From Novosphingobium sp. (GTDB lineage Bacteria > Pseudomonadota > Alphaproteobacteria > Sphingomonadales > Sphingomonadaceae), in contig JAIXYF010000379.1 in the NCBI GenBank assembly GCA_027490345.1, positions 1-8,474 on the forward strand: DNA of 8,474 nt. Direction: 5' to 3'. How positions within the stretch are numbered: position 1 is the first letter of the stretch; each line of letters opens with the position of its first letter. Shown here piece by piece: positions 1-6,465 of this stretch. The notes under the pieces are model-generated. The model was not told the DNA's origin, ran no database searches, and saw only the letters and a list, made by a program, of their open reading frames with translations. Made by a program: the position numbers and the translations under genes.

Positions 1-1990
1 CGCCCGCGCGGTTCTGGATGAACATGAAGCGCTGCGCAGGATCGCGGCCCATCAGGCGGTCGACCAGGTCTTTGACTGCCGCGCGGCCTTCGTATTCCGG
101 CGGCAGAGTGATGCGGATGAGGCTGCGCGAAGCGGGGCTCATCGTCGTCTCGCGCAATTGCTGCGGGTTCATCTCGCCAAGGCCCTTGAAGCGGCCGACT
201 TCCACTTTCTTGCCCTTGAACTTCGTCGCTTCCAGCTCGGCGCGATGCGCATCGTCCTTCGCATAGATCGAAGTAGCGCCGCTGGTGAGGCGGTAGAGCG
301 GCGGCTGGGCCAGATAGAGGTGCCCGCGCCGGACGATCTCGGGCATTTCCTGGAAAAAGAACGTCATCAGCAGGGTGGCGATATGCGCGCCGTCAACATC
401 GGCGTCGGTCATGATGATCACGCGGTCGTAGCGCAGGGCGTCCGCGTTGCAGTCCTTGCGCATCCCGCAGCCCAAGGCGAGCGCGAGGTCGGCGATTTCC
501 GCGTTGGCGCGGATCTTGTCGGCGCTGGCGCTGGCGACGTTGAGGATCTTGCCTCGGATGGGCAGAATTGCCTGAGTCTTGCGGTCGCGCGCGTGCTTGG
601 CGCTGCCGCCGGCCGAATCGCCCTCGACAATGAACAGCTCGGTCTCGCCGCTGCCTTCGCCGCTGCAATCCGTCAGCTTGCCGGGCAGGCGCAGTTTGCG
701 TGCGTTGGTGGCGGTCTTGCGCTTGACCTCGCGCTCCGCCTTGCGGCGCAGGCGCTCGTCCATCCGCTCCATCACCGAACCGAGCAGCGCCTTGCCGCGC
801 TCCATATTGTCGGTCAGGAAGTGGTCGAAGTGATCGCGCATCGCGCTTTCCACCATGCGCGCGGCTTCGGGGCTGGTGAGGCGGTCCTTGGTCTGGCTCT
901 GGAACTGGGGTTCGCGGATGAACACCGAAAGCATGATCTCGCTGCCCGTCAGCATATCCTCGGGCGCGATGTCCTTGGCCTTCTTCTGGCCGACGAGTTC
1001 ACCGAAGGCGCGAATGCCCTTGGTCAGCGCGGCGCGCAGGCCCGCTTCGTGGGTGCCGCCATCGGGGGTGGGGATGGTGTTGCAATACCACGAATAGGAA
1101 CCGTCGGACCAAAGCGGCCAGGCGATGGCCCATTCGGCGCGGCCCATTTCCTCGCCGTTCGGCCCGGCCGGAAAGTCCTGACTGCCAGTGAAGGGGACCG
1201 TGGTCACGCATTCGCGCCCCGCGACTTGTTCGGCAAGGTGATCGGCAAGCCCGCCGGGGAACTGGAACACCGCCTCTGCCGGAATGTCGGTTCCCGCAAT
1301 CAGCGCAGGCGCACACTTCCAGCGGATTTCGACGCCCGCGAAAAGATAGGCCTTGGAGCGCACGAGGCGGAACAGGCGGGCGGGCTTGAAGCGCGCTTCG
1401 GCGCCGAAGATCTCGCCATCAGGGATGAAGGTGACGGAGGTGCCGCGCCGGTTGGGGGCGGCACCAATGCGCTGGAGCGGCGTGGTGGGTGCCCCGCGTG
1501 AGAATTCCTGCGCGTAAAGCTCTTTGCTGCGCGCCACTTCGATGCGGGTCAGCACCGAAAGCGCATTGACCACCGAAATGCCGACCCCGTGAAGCCCGCC
1601 CGAGGTGGCATAGGCCTTGCCAGAGAACTTGCCGCCGGAATGGAGCATGGTCAGAATGACTTCGAGCGCCGACTTGCCCGGATATTTCGGGTGTTCATCC
1701 ACCGGCATGCCGCGGCCGTTGTCGGTGATCGTGATCTTGCCCGCGGTGCCGTCCGGGCCTTCTTCCAGCGTCACTTCGATGCGATTGGCGTGGCCCGCCA
1801 CCGCCTCGTCCATCGCGTTGTCCAGCACTTCGGCGGCGAGGTGATGAAGCGCGCGCTCGTCGATCCCGCCGATATACATGCCGGGGCGGCGCCGCACGGG
1901 CTCCAGCCCTTCGAGCACCTCGATCGCCGAGCCGTCGTAGCTTTCCTCGGCGCTGCGCGATGGCAGCTTGTCAAACAGATCATCAGCCAT
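1..1990 (-). CDS. parE: DNA topoisomerase IV subunit B (ParE), C-terminal end cut off by window edge
   Basis: ATPase and TOPRIM subunit of topoisomerase IV, the cytoplasmic type IIA enzyme that decatenates daughter chromosomes together with ParC. I translated the minus strand from the ATG at 1990 and got 663 complete codons with no stop. The N-terminal GHKL ATPase domain shows EVLDNAMDEA (residues 54-63, with the Mg/ATP residues E54 and N58), DNGRGMP (90-96) and the ATP-lid glycines GGLHGVG (131-137). The TOPRIM domain shows EGDSAGG (456-462) and MTDADVDGAH (527-536), carrying the metal-binding acidic residues. The PIRGKILNVASA segment and a length near 665 aa favour ParE over GyrB, which is longer. 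The last visible residues (RFMFIQNRAG) are typical of the extreme C-terminus, so probably only about ten residues are missing. No Shine-Dalgarno sequence precedes the start; see the promoter at 1998-2027. GyrB is the only realistic alternative. Confidence 0.95.
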   Translation of the reverse strand, partial: MADDLFDKLPSRSAEESYDGSAIEVLEGLEPVRRRPGMYIGGIDERALHHLAAEVLDNAMDEAVAGHANRIEVTLEEGPDGTAGKITITDNGRGMPVDEHPKYPGKSALEVILTMLHSGGKFSGKAYATSGGLHGVGISVVNALSVLTRIEVARSKELYAQEFSRGAPTTPLQRIGAAPNRRGTSVTFIPDGEIFGAEARFKPARLFRLVRSKAYLFAGVEIRWKCAPALIAGTDIPAEAVFQFPGGLADHLAEQVAGRECVTTVPFTGSQDFPAGPNGEEMGRAEWAIAWPLWSDGSYSWYCNTIPTPDGGTHEAGLRAALTKGIRAFGELVGQKKAKDIAPEDMLTGSEIMLSVFIREPQFQSQTKDRLTSPEAARMVESAMRDHFDHFLTDNMERGKALLGSVMERMDERLRRKAEREVKRKTATNARKLRLPGKLTDCSGEGSGETELFIVEGDSAGGSAKHARDRKTQAILPIRGKILNVASASADKIRANAEIADLALALGCGMRKDCNADALRYDRVIIMTDADVDGAHIATLLMTFFFQEMPEIVRRGHLYLAQPPLYRLTSGATSIYAKDDAHRAELEATKFKGKKVEVGRFKGLGEMNPQQLRETTMSPASRSLIRITLPPEYEGRAAVKDLVDRLMGRDPAQRFMFIQNRAG

Positions 1991-1997
1991 GGGAACG

Positions 1998-2027
1998 GCT
2001 ATAGAACATGCGAGAATCGCGCGGCAA
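1998..2027 (-). promoter_or_regulatory. Candidate parE promoter, possibly giving a leaderless transcript
   Basis: On the minus strand, TTGCCG (plus 2022-2027) and TATAGC (plus 1998-2003) are separated by 18 bp, close to the sigma-70 pattern. The -10 element ends 7 bp before the parE ATG, so the expected transcription start is at or within a base or two of that ATG. The seven bases before the ATG (CGTTCCC) contain no ribosome-binding motif, which fits leaderless translation. The spacer holds a short inverted repeat, GCGA-TTC-TCGC. The match was found by eye in a GC-rich genome and may be chance. Confidence 0.35.
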
Positions 2028-2055
2028 TGGGGGGTGGGTGCTTATCCCGGATTAT

Positions 2056-2070
2056 CCCCGGAAACCGGGG
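2056..2070 (-). terminator. Short GC hairpin after the LppC-family gene (possible weak terminator)
   Basis: CCCCGG-AAA-CCGGGG is a perfect 6-bp stem with a 3-nt loop, beginning about 8 nt after the stop codon of the lipoprotein gene. A U-rich tail is missing: on the minus strand the stem is followed by ATAATCCGGG. It is therefore not a canonical intrinsic terminator. It could be a transcript 3'-end stabiliser or an attenuator between this gene and parE, or it could be chance. Confidence 0.3.
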
Positions 2071-2078
2071 GGCAATCG

Positions 2079-3257
2079 CTACGGATTGAACTTCGCCGGT
2101 GCCGGGCTGGCGGTGATGAAGGTGCCCGCACCCACCTCGCGCACTTCCATCGCACGTTCGGCCACGCCATTGGCTTCGAAGCGGAACACGCCGTCGAGCC
2201 CGATGAAGCCATCGCGCGCATAGAGCTTGGCGGTCGGGAACAGGGTGCCGGGCGTCCACCCGCGCGCGACATTGAGCGTGAGCAGCACCGAATCATAGCC
2301 CAGCGTGGCAAGGCGCGAGGGCGCGACGCCAAAGCGTGTGCGATAGGATTGCTCGAACTGGGCAAAGCGCTTGTCCGATACGGCCGCAAACCACGCGCCG
2401 CGCATGGCGGGGCTTCGCGCGATCGAGGCATCGCCGTTCCACAGCTCGGTGCCGATCAGCTGCGTTCCAGCTGCAGCAGGCGCGGCCATCAGTGCGATCC
2501 GGCCGCTGTCGCCGATCATCAGCGCATCGACCGCGCCCCGCGCCAGCACGCGGCGCACGGCGCTGGAAACCGAGGTGTTGCTGCGATCATAGGCTTCGAT
2601 GGCGGTGACGGTGATCCCGCGCGCGCGCGCCGCAACGACAAGCGCGGTGGAGACGCGCTGGCCATAGGCGCCGGTGGGAATGATCGCGCCGATCGACTTG
2701 ATCCCCTTGTCATGCGCAAACCCGGTCACGCGGGCGATGGCCTGCGCCGGCACCTGGCCAAGCACGAAGACATCCCGGTCTGCCACGGCAGCATCGTTCG
2801 AATAGGTGATCATCGGCACTTTGGCCGGGCGCGCCACGCTGGCGACAGCCACGACTTCATCGGCCAGCAGCGGCCCGAGGATCAGGCGGTTGCCATCAAG
2901 AATCGCCTTGTTGGCGGCAAGGCCCGCACCGCCTGCGGTGTCATACGTCGTGATGCGGATGTTCTGTGCATTGGTATCGAGCAGCGCCATCGTGGTGGCA
3001 TTGGCGATGGCCTGGCCGACGGGGGCGTTGGCCCCGCTCATCGGCACGAGCAGCGCCACGCGGTGCCGGTCTGCATCGGTGGGCAGGACATTCGCATCGG
3101 GCGCCACTTCCACCGGCTTTGGCGGGGGCGGGGGCGGGGCGACCGTCTTCGGGATCACGGTGCACCCCGCGAGCAGCGCGAGGGCCCCCGCGACCGCGAT
3201 ACGCCGCAGGCCTGCTCCTGTCTTGGCCCCTGCCTGCCACATGCTGCCGATCATCAT
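2079..3257 (-). CDS. Penicillin-binding protein activator (LppC/LpoA family) lipoprotein, short form
   Basis: Predicted lipoprotein of 392 aa. From the chosen start there is a basic n-region (KTGAGLRR), a hydrophobic stretch and the lipobox LLAGC with the lipidated Cys at residue 32. A proline-rich linker with six prolines (41-46) follows. The rest resembles the periplasmic-binding-protein type I fold of LppC: VALLVPMSG (67-75), LGPLL (127-131), then alternating Rossmann-like strands. In E. coli, LpoA is an outer-membrane lipoprotein that activates PBP1a and has an N-terminal TPR domain of over 200 residues. This protein has only the C-terminal-type domain, so activation of a class A PBP is inferred from the family. 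The ATG at 3257 is chosen because AGGGAG (plus 3268-3273) lies 10 nt upstream. An in-frame ATG at 3299 would add 14 residues before the signal and overlap the rsmI start by 2 bp; ATGs at 3254 and 3242 are also possible. The gene is divergent from rsmI, as in E. coli. An amino-acid ABC binding protein is a less likely alternative. Confidence 0.85.
   Translation of the reverse strand: MMIGSMWQAGAKTGAGLRRIAVAGALALLAGCTVIPKTVAPPPPPPKPVEVAPDANVLPTDADRHRVALLVPMSGANAPVGQAIANATTMALLDTNAQNIRITTYDTAGGAGLAANKAILDGNRLILGPLLADEVVAVASVARPAKVPMITYSNDAAVADRDVFVLGQVPAQAIARVTGFAHDKGIKSIGAIIPTGAYGQRVSTALVVAARARGITVTAIEAYDRSNTSVSSAVRRVLARGAVDALMIGDSGRIALMAAPAAAGTQLIGTELWNGDASIARSPAMRGAWFAAVSDKRFAQFEQSYRTRFGVAPSRLATLGYDSVLLTLNVARGWTPGTLFPTAKLYARDGFIGLDGVFRFEANGVAERAMEVREVGAGTFITASPAPAKFNP
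3121..3139 (+). other. G-run tract with G-quadruplex potential inside the lipoprotein gene
   Basis: Runs of 2, 5, 5 and 4 G separated by single C residues on the plus strand. This is the template strand of the lipoprotein gene and encodes its hexaproline linker as CCC/CCG-type codons. Only three runs reach three or more G, so a quadruplex would need two layers, a bulge or a split run. The proline-codon explanation is enough; structure formation is speculative. Confidence 0.3.
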
Positions 3258-3267
3258 TGGCTTGCCG

Positions 3268-3273
3268 CTCCCT
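3268..3273 (-). promoter_or_regulatory. Shine-Dalgarno deciding the start of the LppC-family gene
   Basis: AGGGAG on the minus strand lies 10 nt before the ATG at 3257. No comparable motif precedes the longer start at 3299 or the inner start at 3242, so this site favours the 392-aa product. Confidence 0.55.
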
Positions 3274-3297
3274 GGTAGCCGGTCCATTGGTCTGTGC

Positions 3298-4134
3298 ATG
3301 AATACACCCGCACTTGCTCCCGGCCTCTATATTGTCGCCACCCCGATTGGCAATCTCGGCGACATCAGTCGCCGTGCGATCGAGGTCTTGGCGGCCTGCG
3401 CCGTTGTCGCCTGCGAGGATACGCGCGTTACTGGCGGATTATTGCACCATCTCGGGCTGAAACGGCCCCTGCGGCGCTATGACGATCACGCCAGCGATGC
3501 CGCGCGCGAGGGCTTGCTGGGGGAAATGATGCACTCGCCGGTCGCGCTGGTGTCCGATGCCGGGACACCGCTGATCTCCGATCCCGGCTACCGGCTGGTG
3601 CGCGAGGCGCGCGCGCGCGGGATTGCGGTGACAACGATTCCCGGCGCCAGCGCGCTGGTGGCGGCGCTCACCTTGGCGGGCCTGCCGACCGACCGCTTCC
3701 TGTTTGCCGGATTTCTGCCGAATAAGGACAAGGCGCGCGGCGATGTGCTGGCAGACCTAGCGGCCGTGCCCGCAACGCTGGTGTTCTATGAAACCGGCCC
3801 GCGCCTTGTCGCGTCGCTTGAGGCGATGGCGCAGGTTCTGCCGGGGCGCGAGATCGCCGTGGCGCGCGAGCTGACCAAGCTGCACGAGGAATGCCGCACC
3901 GGCACCGCGCAGGAACTGGCCGCGCATTTCACCGCGCATCCCCCGCGCGGGGAGATCGTGCTGCTGGCGGGGCCGCCCGGCGCGCCGGAAAAGCCGGCCG
4001 AGGCGGATATCGATGCCGAATTACGAGCAGCGCTGGCCGATCTGCCCGCATCAAAGGCCGCCGGGCTGGTGGCAAAGAAGCACGGGCTTGATCGCAAGGC
4101 GCTCTATGCGCGGGTGATGGAGCTGAAGGGGTGA
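3298..4134 (+). CDS. rsmI: 16S rRNA (cytidine(1402)-2'-O)-methyltransferase RsmI
   Basis: Cytoplasmic SAM-dependent enzyme that 2'-O-methylates C1402 in the 16S rRNA decoding centre, where RsmH adds the base methyl. The 278-aa product (E. coli 286) has the tetrapyrrole-methylase-like fold with its family signatures in order: ATPIGNLGD (14-22), CEDTR (39-43), SDAGTPLISDPGY (86-98) and IPGAS (114-118). Further on come AGFLPNK, VFYETGPR and AVARELTKLHEE, then a small C-terminal helical domain (SKAAGLVAKKHGLDRKALYARV). The reading frame is open far upstream (to 2806), but the family begins a few residues before the ATPIGNLGD motif, so I use the ATG at 3298. No strong Shine-Dalgarno is visible before it. 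The first gene of an apparent rsmI-yraN-gshB operon, with its 5' end facing the lipoprotein gene 40 bp away. Confidence 0.95.
   Translation: MNTPALAPGLYIVATPIGNLGDISRRAIEVLAACAVVACEDTRVTGGLLHHLGLKRPLRRYDDHASDAAREGLLGEMMHSPVALVSDAGTPLISDPGYRLVREARARGIAVTTIPGASALVAALTLAGLPTDRFLFAGFLPNKDKARGDVLADLAAVPATLVFYETGPRLVASLEAMAQVLPGREIAVARELTKLHEECRTGTAQELAAHFTAHPPRGEIVLLAGPPGAPEKPAEADIDAELRAALADLPASKAAGLVAKKHGLDRKALYARVMELKG
3326..3353 (-). promoter_or_regulatory. Candidate promoter for the LppC-family lipoprotein gene, inside rsmI
   Basis: Minus-strand TTGCCA (plus 3348-3353) and TATAGA (plus 3326-3331) are spaced by 16 bp. This would start a transcript near 3319, giving a leader of about 60 nt before the ATG at 3257. 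Because only 40 bp separate the divergent starts, a minus-strand promoter inside the rsmI 5' end is expected. These bases also encode the conserved LYIV..PIGN residues of RsmI, so the match may simply reflect codon content. Confidence 0.3.
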
Positions 4135-4484
4135 GGAGCCGGCAGGATGCAGAGCGGCGCGGGCGGCGCGGGGAAAGCATCGCGGCGTGGTATCTGTGGC
4201 TGCGCGGCTGGCGCATTCTGTCGCGGCGGCAGCGTGTGGGCGTGGGCGAGGTCGATCTGATTGCGCGCAAGGGGCGCATGGTGGCCTTCATCGAGGTGAA
4301 GTGGCGCGCCAGCGCAGCAGCGCTGGACGAAGCCATCGACGCGCGGCGGCTGCGGCGTGTGGCGCGGGCGGCAGAAGCGCTGGCACCGCGCTTTGCGAAG
4401 GCAGGCGATGATGTGCGGATCGACGTGATCCTGCTTGCGCCCGGCCACTGGCCGCGCCACATGGCCAACGTCTGGCAGCCTTAG
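4131..4484 (+). CDS. yraN: UPF0102 / YraN family nuclease-fold protein
   Basis: A 117-aa protein of the YraN (UPF0102) family, whose fold resembles Holliday-junction resolvases and restriction endonucleases; its cellular role is not settled. Visible family features are the N-terminal RRGRRGESIAAWYL helix, GEVDLIA (39-45) and FIEVKWR (53-59). Together E40, D42, E55 and K57 reproduce the D/E-xK nuclease core, so the putative active site looks intact. The length is normal for the family. The start is GTG at 4131, and its GTGA overlaps the rsmI TGA stop by 4 bp. GGAG at 4119-4122 lies 8 nt upstream inside rsmI, which points to translational coupling. gshB follows after 23 bp. The beginning is unusually arginine-rich. 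Confidence 0.9.
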   Translation: MRSRQDAERRGRRGESIAAWYLWLRGWRILSRRQRVGVGEVDLIARKGRMVAFIEVKWRASAAALDEAIDARRLRRVARAAEALAPRFAKAGDDVRIDVILLAPGHWPRHMANVWQP

Positions 4485-4507
4485 GGCGCCTTTGCAGGAA
4501 TAGCCGA

Positions 4508-5470
4508 ATGACTCGTCGCACTGGCCCCCTTCGCGTTGCCGTCCAGATGGACCCGCTGCATTCGATCAATATCGCGGGCGATTCCAGTTTCGCGCTGATG
4601 CTGGCGGCGCAGGCCCGCGGGCACGAGGTGTTCCATTATGATGTCGGCGCGCTTTCGCTCGACGAGACCGACCGGCTCGTGGCGCGCGCTGTGCCGGTCA
4701 CGGTGCAGCCGGTGGCGGGCGACCATTTCAACGCGGGTGAGGCGCGGCGGCTTGATCTGGGCTGCGATATCGATGTGGTGCTGATGCGGCAGGATCCGCC
4801 GTTCCACATGGGCTACATCACCGCGACTCACTTGCTGGAGCGGATCGAGAGCGAGACGCTGGTGGTGAACAACCCGCGCAGCGTGCGCAACGCGCCGGAA
4901 AAGGTCATGGTGCTCGATTACCGGCGCTTCATGCCGCCCACCCTGGTCACGCGGTCGGTCGAAGAAGTGCGCGCGTTCCAGAAGCGCCACGGCGCGGTGG
5001 TGGTGAAGCCGATCCACGGCAATGGCGGCAAGGCGATCTTCCGCGTTTCCGAAGAGGGCGAAAACCTTGGCGCGCTGATCGAAGTGTTCAACCAGACCTG
5101 GCCCGAGCCGCACATGGTGCAGGCGTTCCTTCCCGATGTGGCCAAGGGCGACAAGCGCATCGTGCTGGTCGATGGCGAAGTGGCGGGCGCCATCAACCGC
5201 AAGCCGGGCGAAGGCGAGTTCCGCTCCAATCTGGCCGTGGGCGGCTATGCCGAAAAGACCGAGCTGACCCCGGAAGAGCAGGAAATCTGCGCCGCGCGGG
5301 GGCCAGAATTGAAGCGGCTGGGGCTGATTTTCGTGGGCATCGATGTAATCGGCGGCAAGTGGCTGACCGAGATCAACGTGACTTCGCCGACCGGGATCGT
5401 GGCGATCGACCGGTTCAACGGGACCGATACGGCCGGAATGATCTGGGACGCGATCGAGGCGCGGTTCTAG
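4508..5470 (+). CDS. gshB: Glutathione synthetase
   Basis: ATP-grasp ligase that joins gamma-glutamylcysteine and glycine to make glutathione in the cytoplasm, the second step of the pathway. The 320 aa are typical of bacterial GshB (E. coli 316). The N-terminal substrate domain shows VAVQMDP (10-16) and RQDPPFHMGY (94-103). The joint region shows NNPRSVRNAPEK (121-132). The ATP-grasp domain shows VVVKPIHGNGGKAIFR (164-179, with the glycine-rich loop), GDKRIVLVDGEV (214-225), INRKPGEGEFRSN (229-241) and the metal-binding DVIGGKWLTEINVTSP (279-294). AGGA at 4496-4499 lies 8 nt before the ATG. It follows yraN by 23 bp with no visible terminator, so it is probably cotranscribed with rsmI and yraN. 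Its 3' end faces the LysR gene with only 9 bp between stops. Confidence 0.96.
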   Translation: MTRRTGPLRVAVQMDPLHSINIAGDSSFALMLAAQARGHEVFHYDVGALSLDETDRLVARAVPVTVQPVAGDHFNAGEARRLDLGCDIDVVLMRQDPPFHMGYITATHLLERIESETLVVNNPRSVRNAPEKVMVLDYRRFMPPTLVTRSVEEVRAFQKRHGAVVVKPIHGNGGKAIFRVSEEGENLGALIEVFNQTWPEPHMVQAFLPDVAKGDKRIVLVDGEVAGAINRKPGEGEFRSNLAVGGYAEKTELTPEEQEICAARGPELKRLGLIFVGIDVIGGKWLTEINVTSPTGIVAIDRFNGTDTAGMIWDAIEARF

Positions 5471-5479
5471 TTTTCGGCC

Positions 5480-6373
5480 TCAGCGCGCCAGCAGCCGGGG
5501 GCGTTCGCGTTCCACCAGCGCGGTCAGCCATGTCTTGAACGCCTGAACCCGCGCCAGGCTGTGGGTATCCTTGTGCATAACCAGCCAGAACGAGCGCGTG
5601 ATGCGCCGTTCGGGCAGCACCGGCACCAGCCGGGGATCGGCATCACCGATAAAGCATGGCAGCACGCCAATGCCCGCACTGGCAGCAATCAGGCGGTGCT
5701 GCGCGTTGATGGATGACGAGCGCACCGTGGCGGCAAGGCCGGGTTCGATTTCAGCCAGATAGCGCAGTTCGGGCGCATAGAGCAGATCGGGAACGTAGCC
5801 GACAAGCGCGTGGCCGCGCGCCAGATCCGGCGGGCGCTGCAGCGGCGCATGGCCGGCAAGGTAATCCGGCGATGCATAGAGCCGCAGGGTATAGTCCGAG
5901 AGCTTTCCGGCGATCACCGGCCCGGCGCGGGGGCGTGAAAGCGTGACCGCCAAGTCCGCCTCGCGCTTGGAGGGGCTGAGAAAGCCCGAGTTGGCCACCA
6001 GATCGATCACGAGGCGCGGGTGCGCGGTGGTAAAGTCTGCCAGCGCTGGTGCCACGATCCAGCTGGCGAACCCTTCAGACAGGCTCACGCGCAGCAGACC
6101 AGCGGGGCCGCCGCCGCCATGCTCGGCGATGCGGCTGGCGGCGCGCTCCATGGCTTCCACCTCCACCAGCATTGCCTCTCCGGCTTCGGTCAGGACCTGC
6201 CCTTCGCGCGTCTGTTCGAACAAGGTGGCGCCGATGCGCGTTTCCAGGCGGCGCAGGCGGCGGCCCATGGTGGTGGCATCCACGCCCATGGCCTGCGCCG
6301 CGCGGGCGAGCTGGCCAGCCCGCGCAATGGCGAGGAAGGCGTGATAGTCGTTCCAGTCTGGCGGCTGCATCAT
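5480..6373 (-). CDS. LysR family transcriptional regulator
   Basis: Cytoplasmic DNA-binding regulator of 297 aa, a normal LysR length. The N-terminal winged helix-turn-helix begins at DWNDYHAFLAIARAGQLARA (residues 6-25). It continues through MGVDATTMGRRLRRLE (29-44) and IGATLFEQTREGQVLTEAG. The C-terminal part reads as a LysR substrate-binding domain (LLRVSLSEGFASWIVAPAL; later AASAGIGVLPCF). Frame-compatible ATGs exist at 6451, 6415 and 6391. I choose 6373 because GGGAGG (6380-6385) lies 6 nt upstream and the protein then begins right before the HTH. It is divergent from mmsA, so by the usual LysR arrangement it probably controls the mmsA operon and itself; this is inference. The inducer cannot be read from the sequence. 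Confidence 0.93.
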   Translation of the reverse strand: MMQPPDWNDYHAFLAIARAGQLARAAQAMGVDATTMGRRLRRLETRIGATLFEQTREGQVLTEAGEAMLVEVEAMERAASRIAEHGGGGPAGLLRVSLSEGFASWIVAPALADFTTAHPRLVIDLVANSGFLSPSKREADLAVTLSRPRAGPVIAGKLSDYTLRLYASPDYLAGHAPLQRPPDLARGHALVGYVPDLLYAPELRYLAEIEPGLAATVRSSSINAQHRLIAASAGIGVLPCFIGDADPRLVPVLPERRITRSFWLVMHKDTHSLARVQAFKTWLTALVERERPRLLAR

Positions 6374-6379
6374 TGCAGG

Positions 6380-6385
6380 CCTCCC
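6380..6385 (-). promoter_or_regulatory. Shine-Dalgarno deciding the LysR gene start
   Basis: GGGAGG on the minus strand, 6 nt before the ATG at 6373 and 9 nt before the adjacent ATG at 6370. It supports a start directly before the helix-turn-helix. The in-frame ATG at 6391 has its own weaker AAGGTGAG, so it cannot be fully excluded. Confidence 0.6.
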
Positions 6386-6450
6386 TCGCATTTTCTCACC
6401 TTGCTTGCAATTCATCCGGGGTGCAGTGAGCCGGCACGGTATTTCACGCA

Positions 6451-6457
6451 AGAAGGA
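6451..6457 (+). promoter_or_regulatory. Shine-Dalgarno deciding the mmsA start
   Basis: AGAAGGA ends 8 nt before the ATG at 6466, an ideal spacing. It overlaps the alternative in-frame ATG at 6457, which would be left with no spacing, so the start at 6466 is preferred. Confidence 0.75.
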
Positions 6458-6465
6458 TGCAGGAC

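Larger units (their letters stand above)
6374..6465. promoter_or_regulatory. Divergent lysR-mmsA control region
   Basis: This 92-bp gap between the two preferred start codons must hold both promoters and any LysR site. I see TTGC-TT-GCAA (6401-6410, 4-bp arms) and TGCA copies at 6374-6377, 6406-6409 and 6422-6425, the last two bracketing 12 bp. One of these could be a LysR half-site pair of the T-N11-A kind, but none is a clean 15-bp box. No convincing -35/-10 pair was found for either gene. Confidence 0.4.

Noticed and set aside
158..1501. A 447-codon open frame on the plus strand opposite parE
   Set aside because: It is antisense to unmistakable ParE coding sequence, its translation resembles no domain I recognise, and long antisense frames are common in GC-rich genes with strong third-position bias.
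1968..3278. A 436-codon plus-strand open frame opposite the LppC-family gene
   Set aside because: Antisense shadow. The minus strand has a lipobox, a linker and a recognisable fold, and the plus frame has none of these.
2806..3297. An N-terminal extension of RsmI to give a 442-aa protein
   Set aside because: The extra residues are low-complexity, overlap the lipoprotein gene antisense, and RsmI proteins start a few residues before the ATPIGNLGD motif.
3600..3625. Alternating CG dinucleotide runs in rsmI (and around 2618-2632 in the lipoprotein gene) as possible Z-DNA or repeats
   Set aside because: They encode Arg/Ala-rich stretches and are ordinary for this base composition; there is no repeated unit beyond dinucleotides.
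6431..6446. A sigma-54-like CGGCACG element upstream of mmsA
   Set aside because: The GG is present, but 12 bp further the required GC is CA. The implied start would also fall downstream of the Shine-Dalgarno, so it could not serve mmsA.
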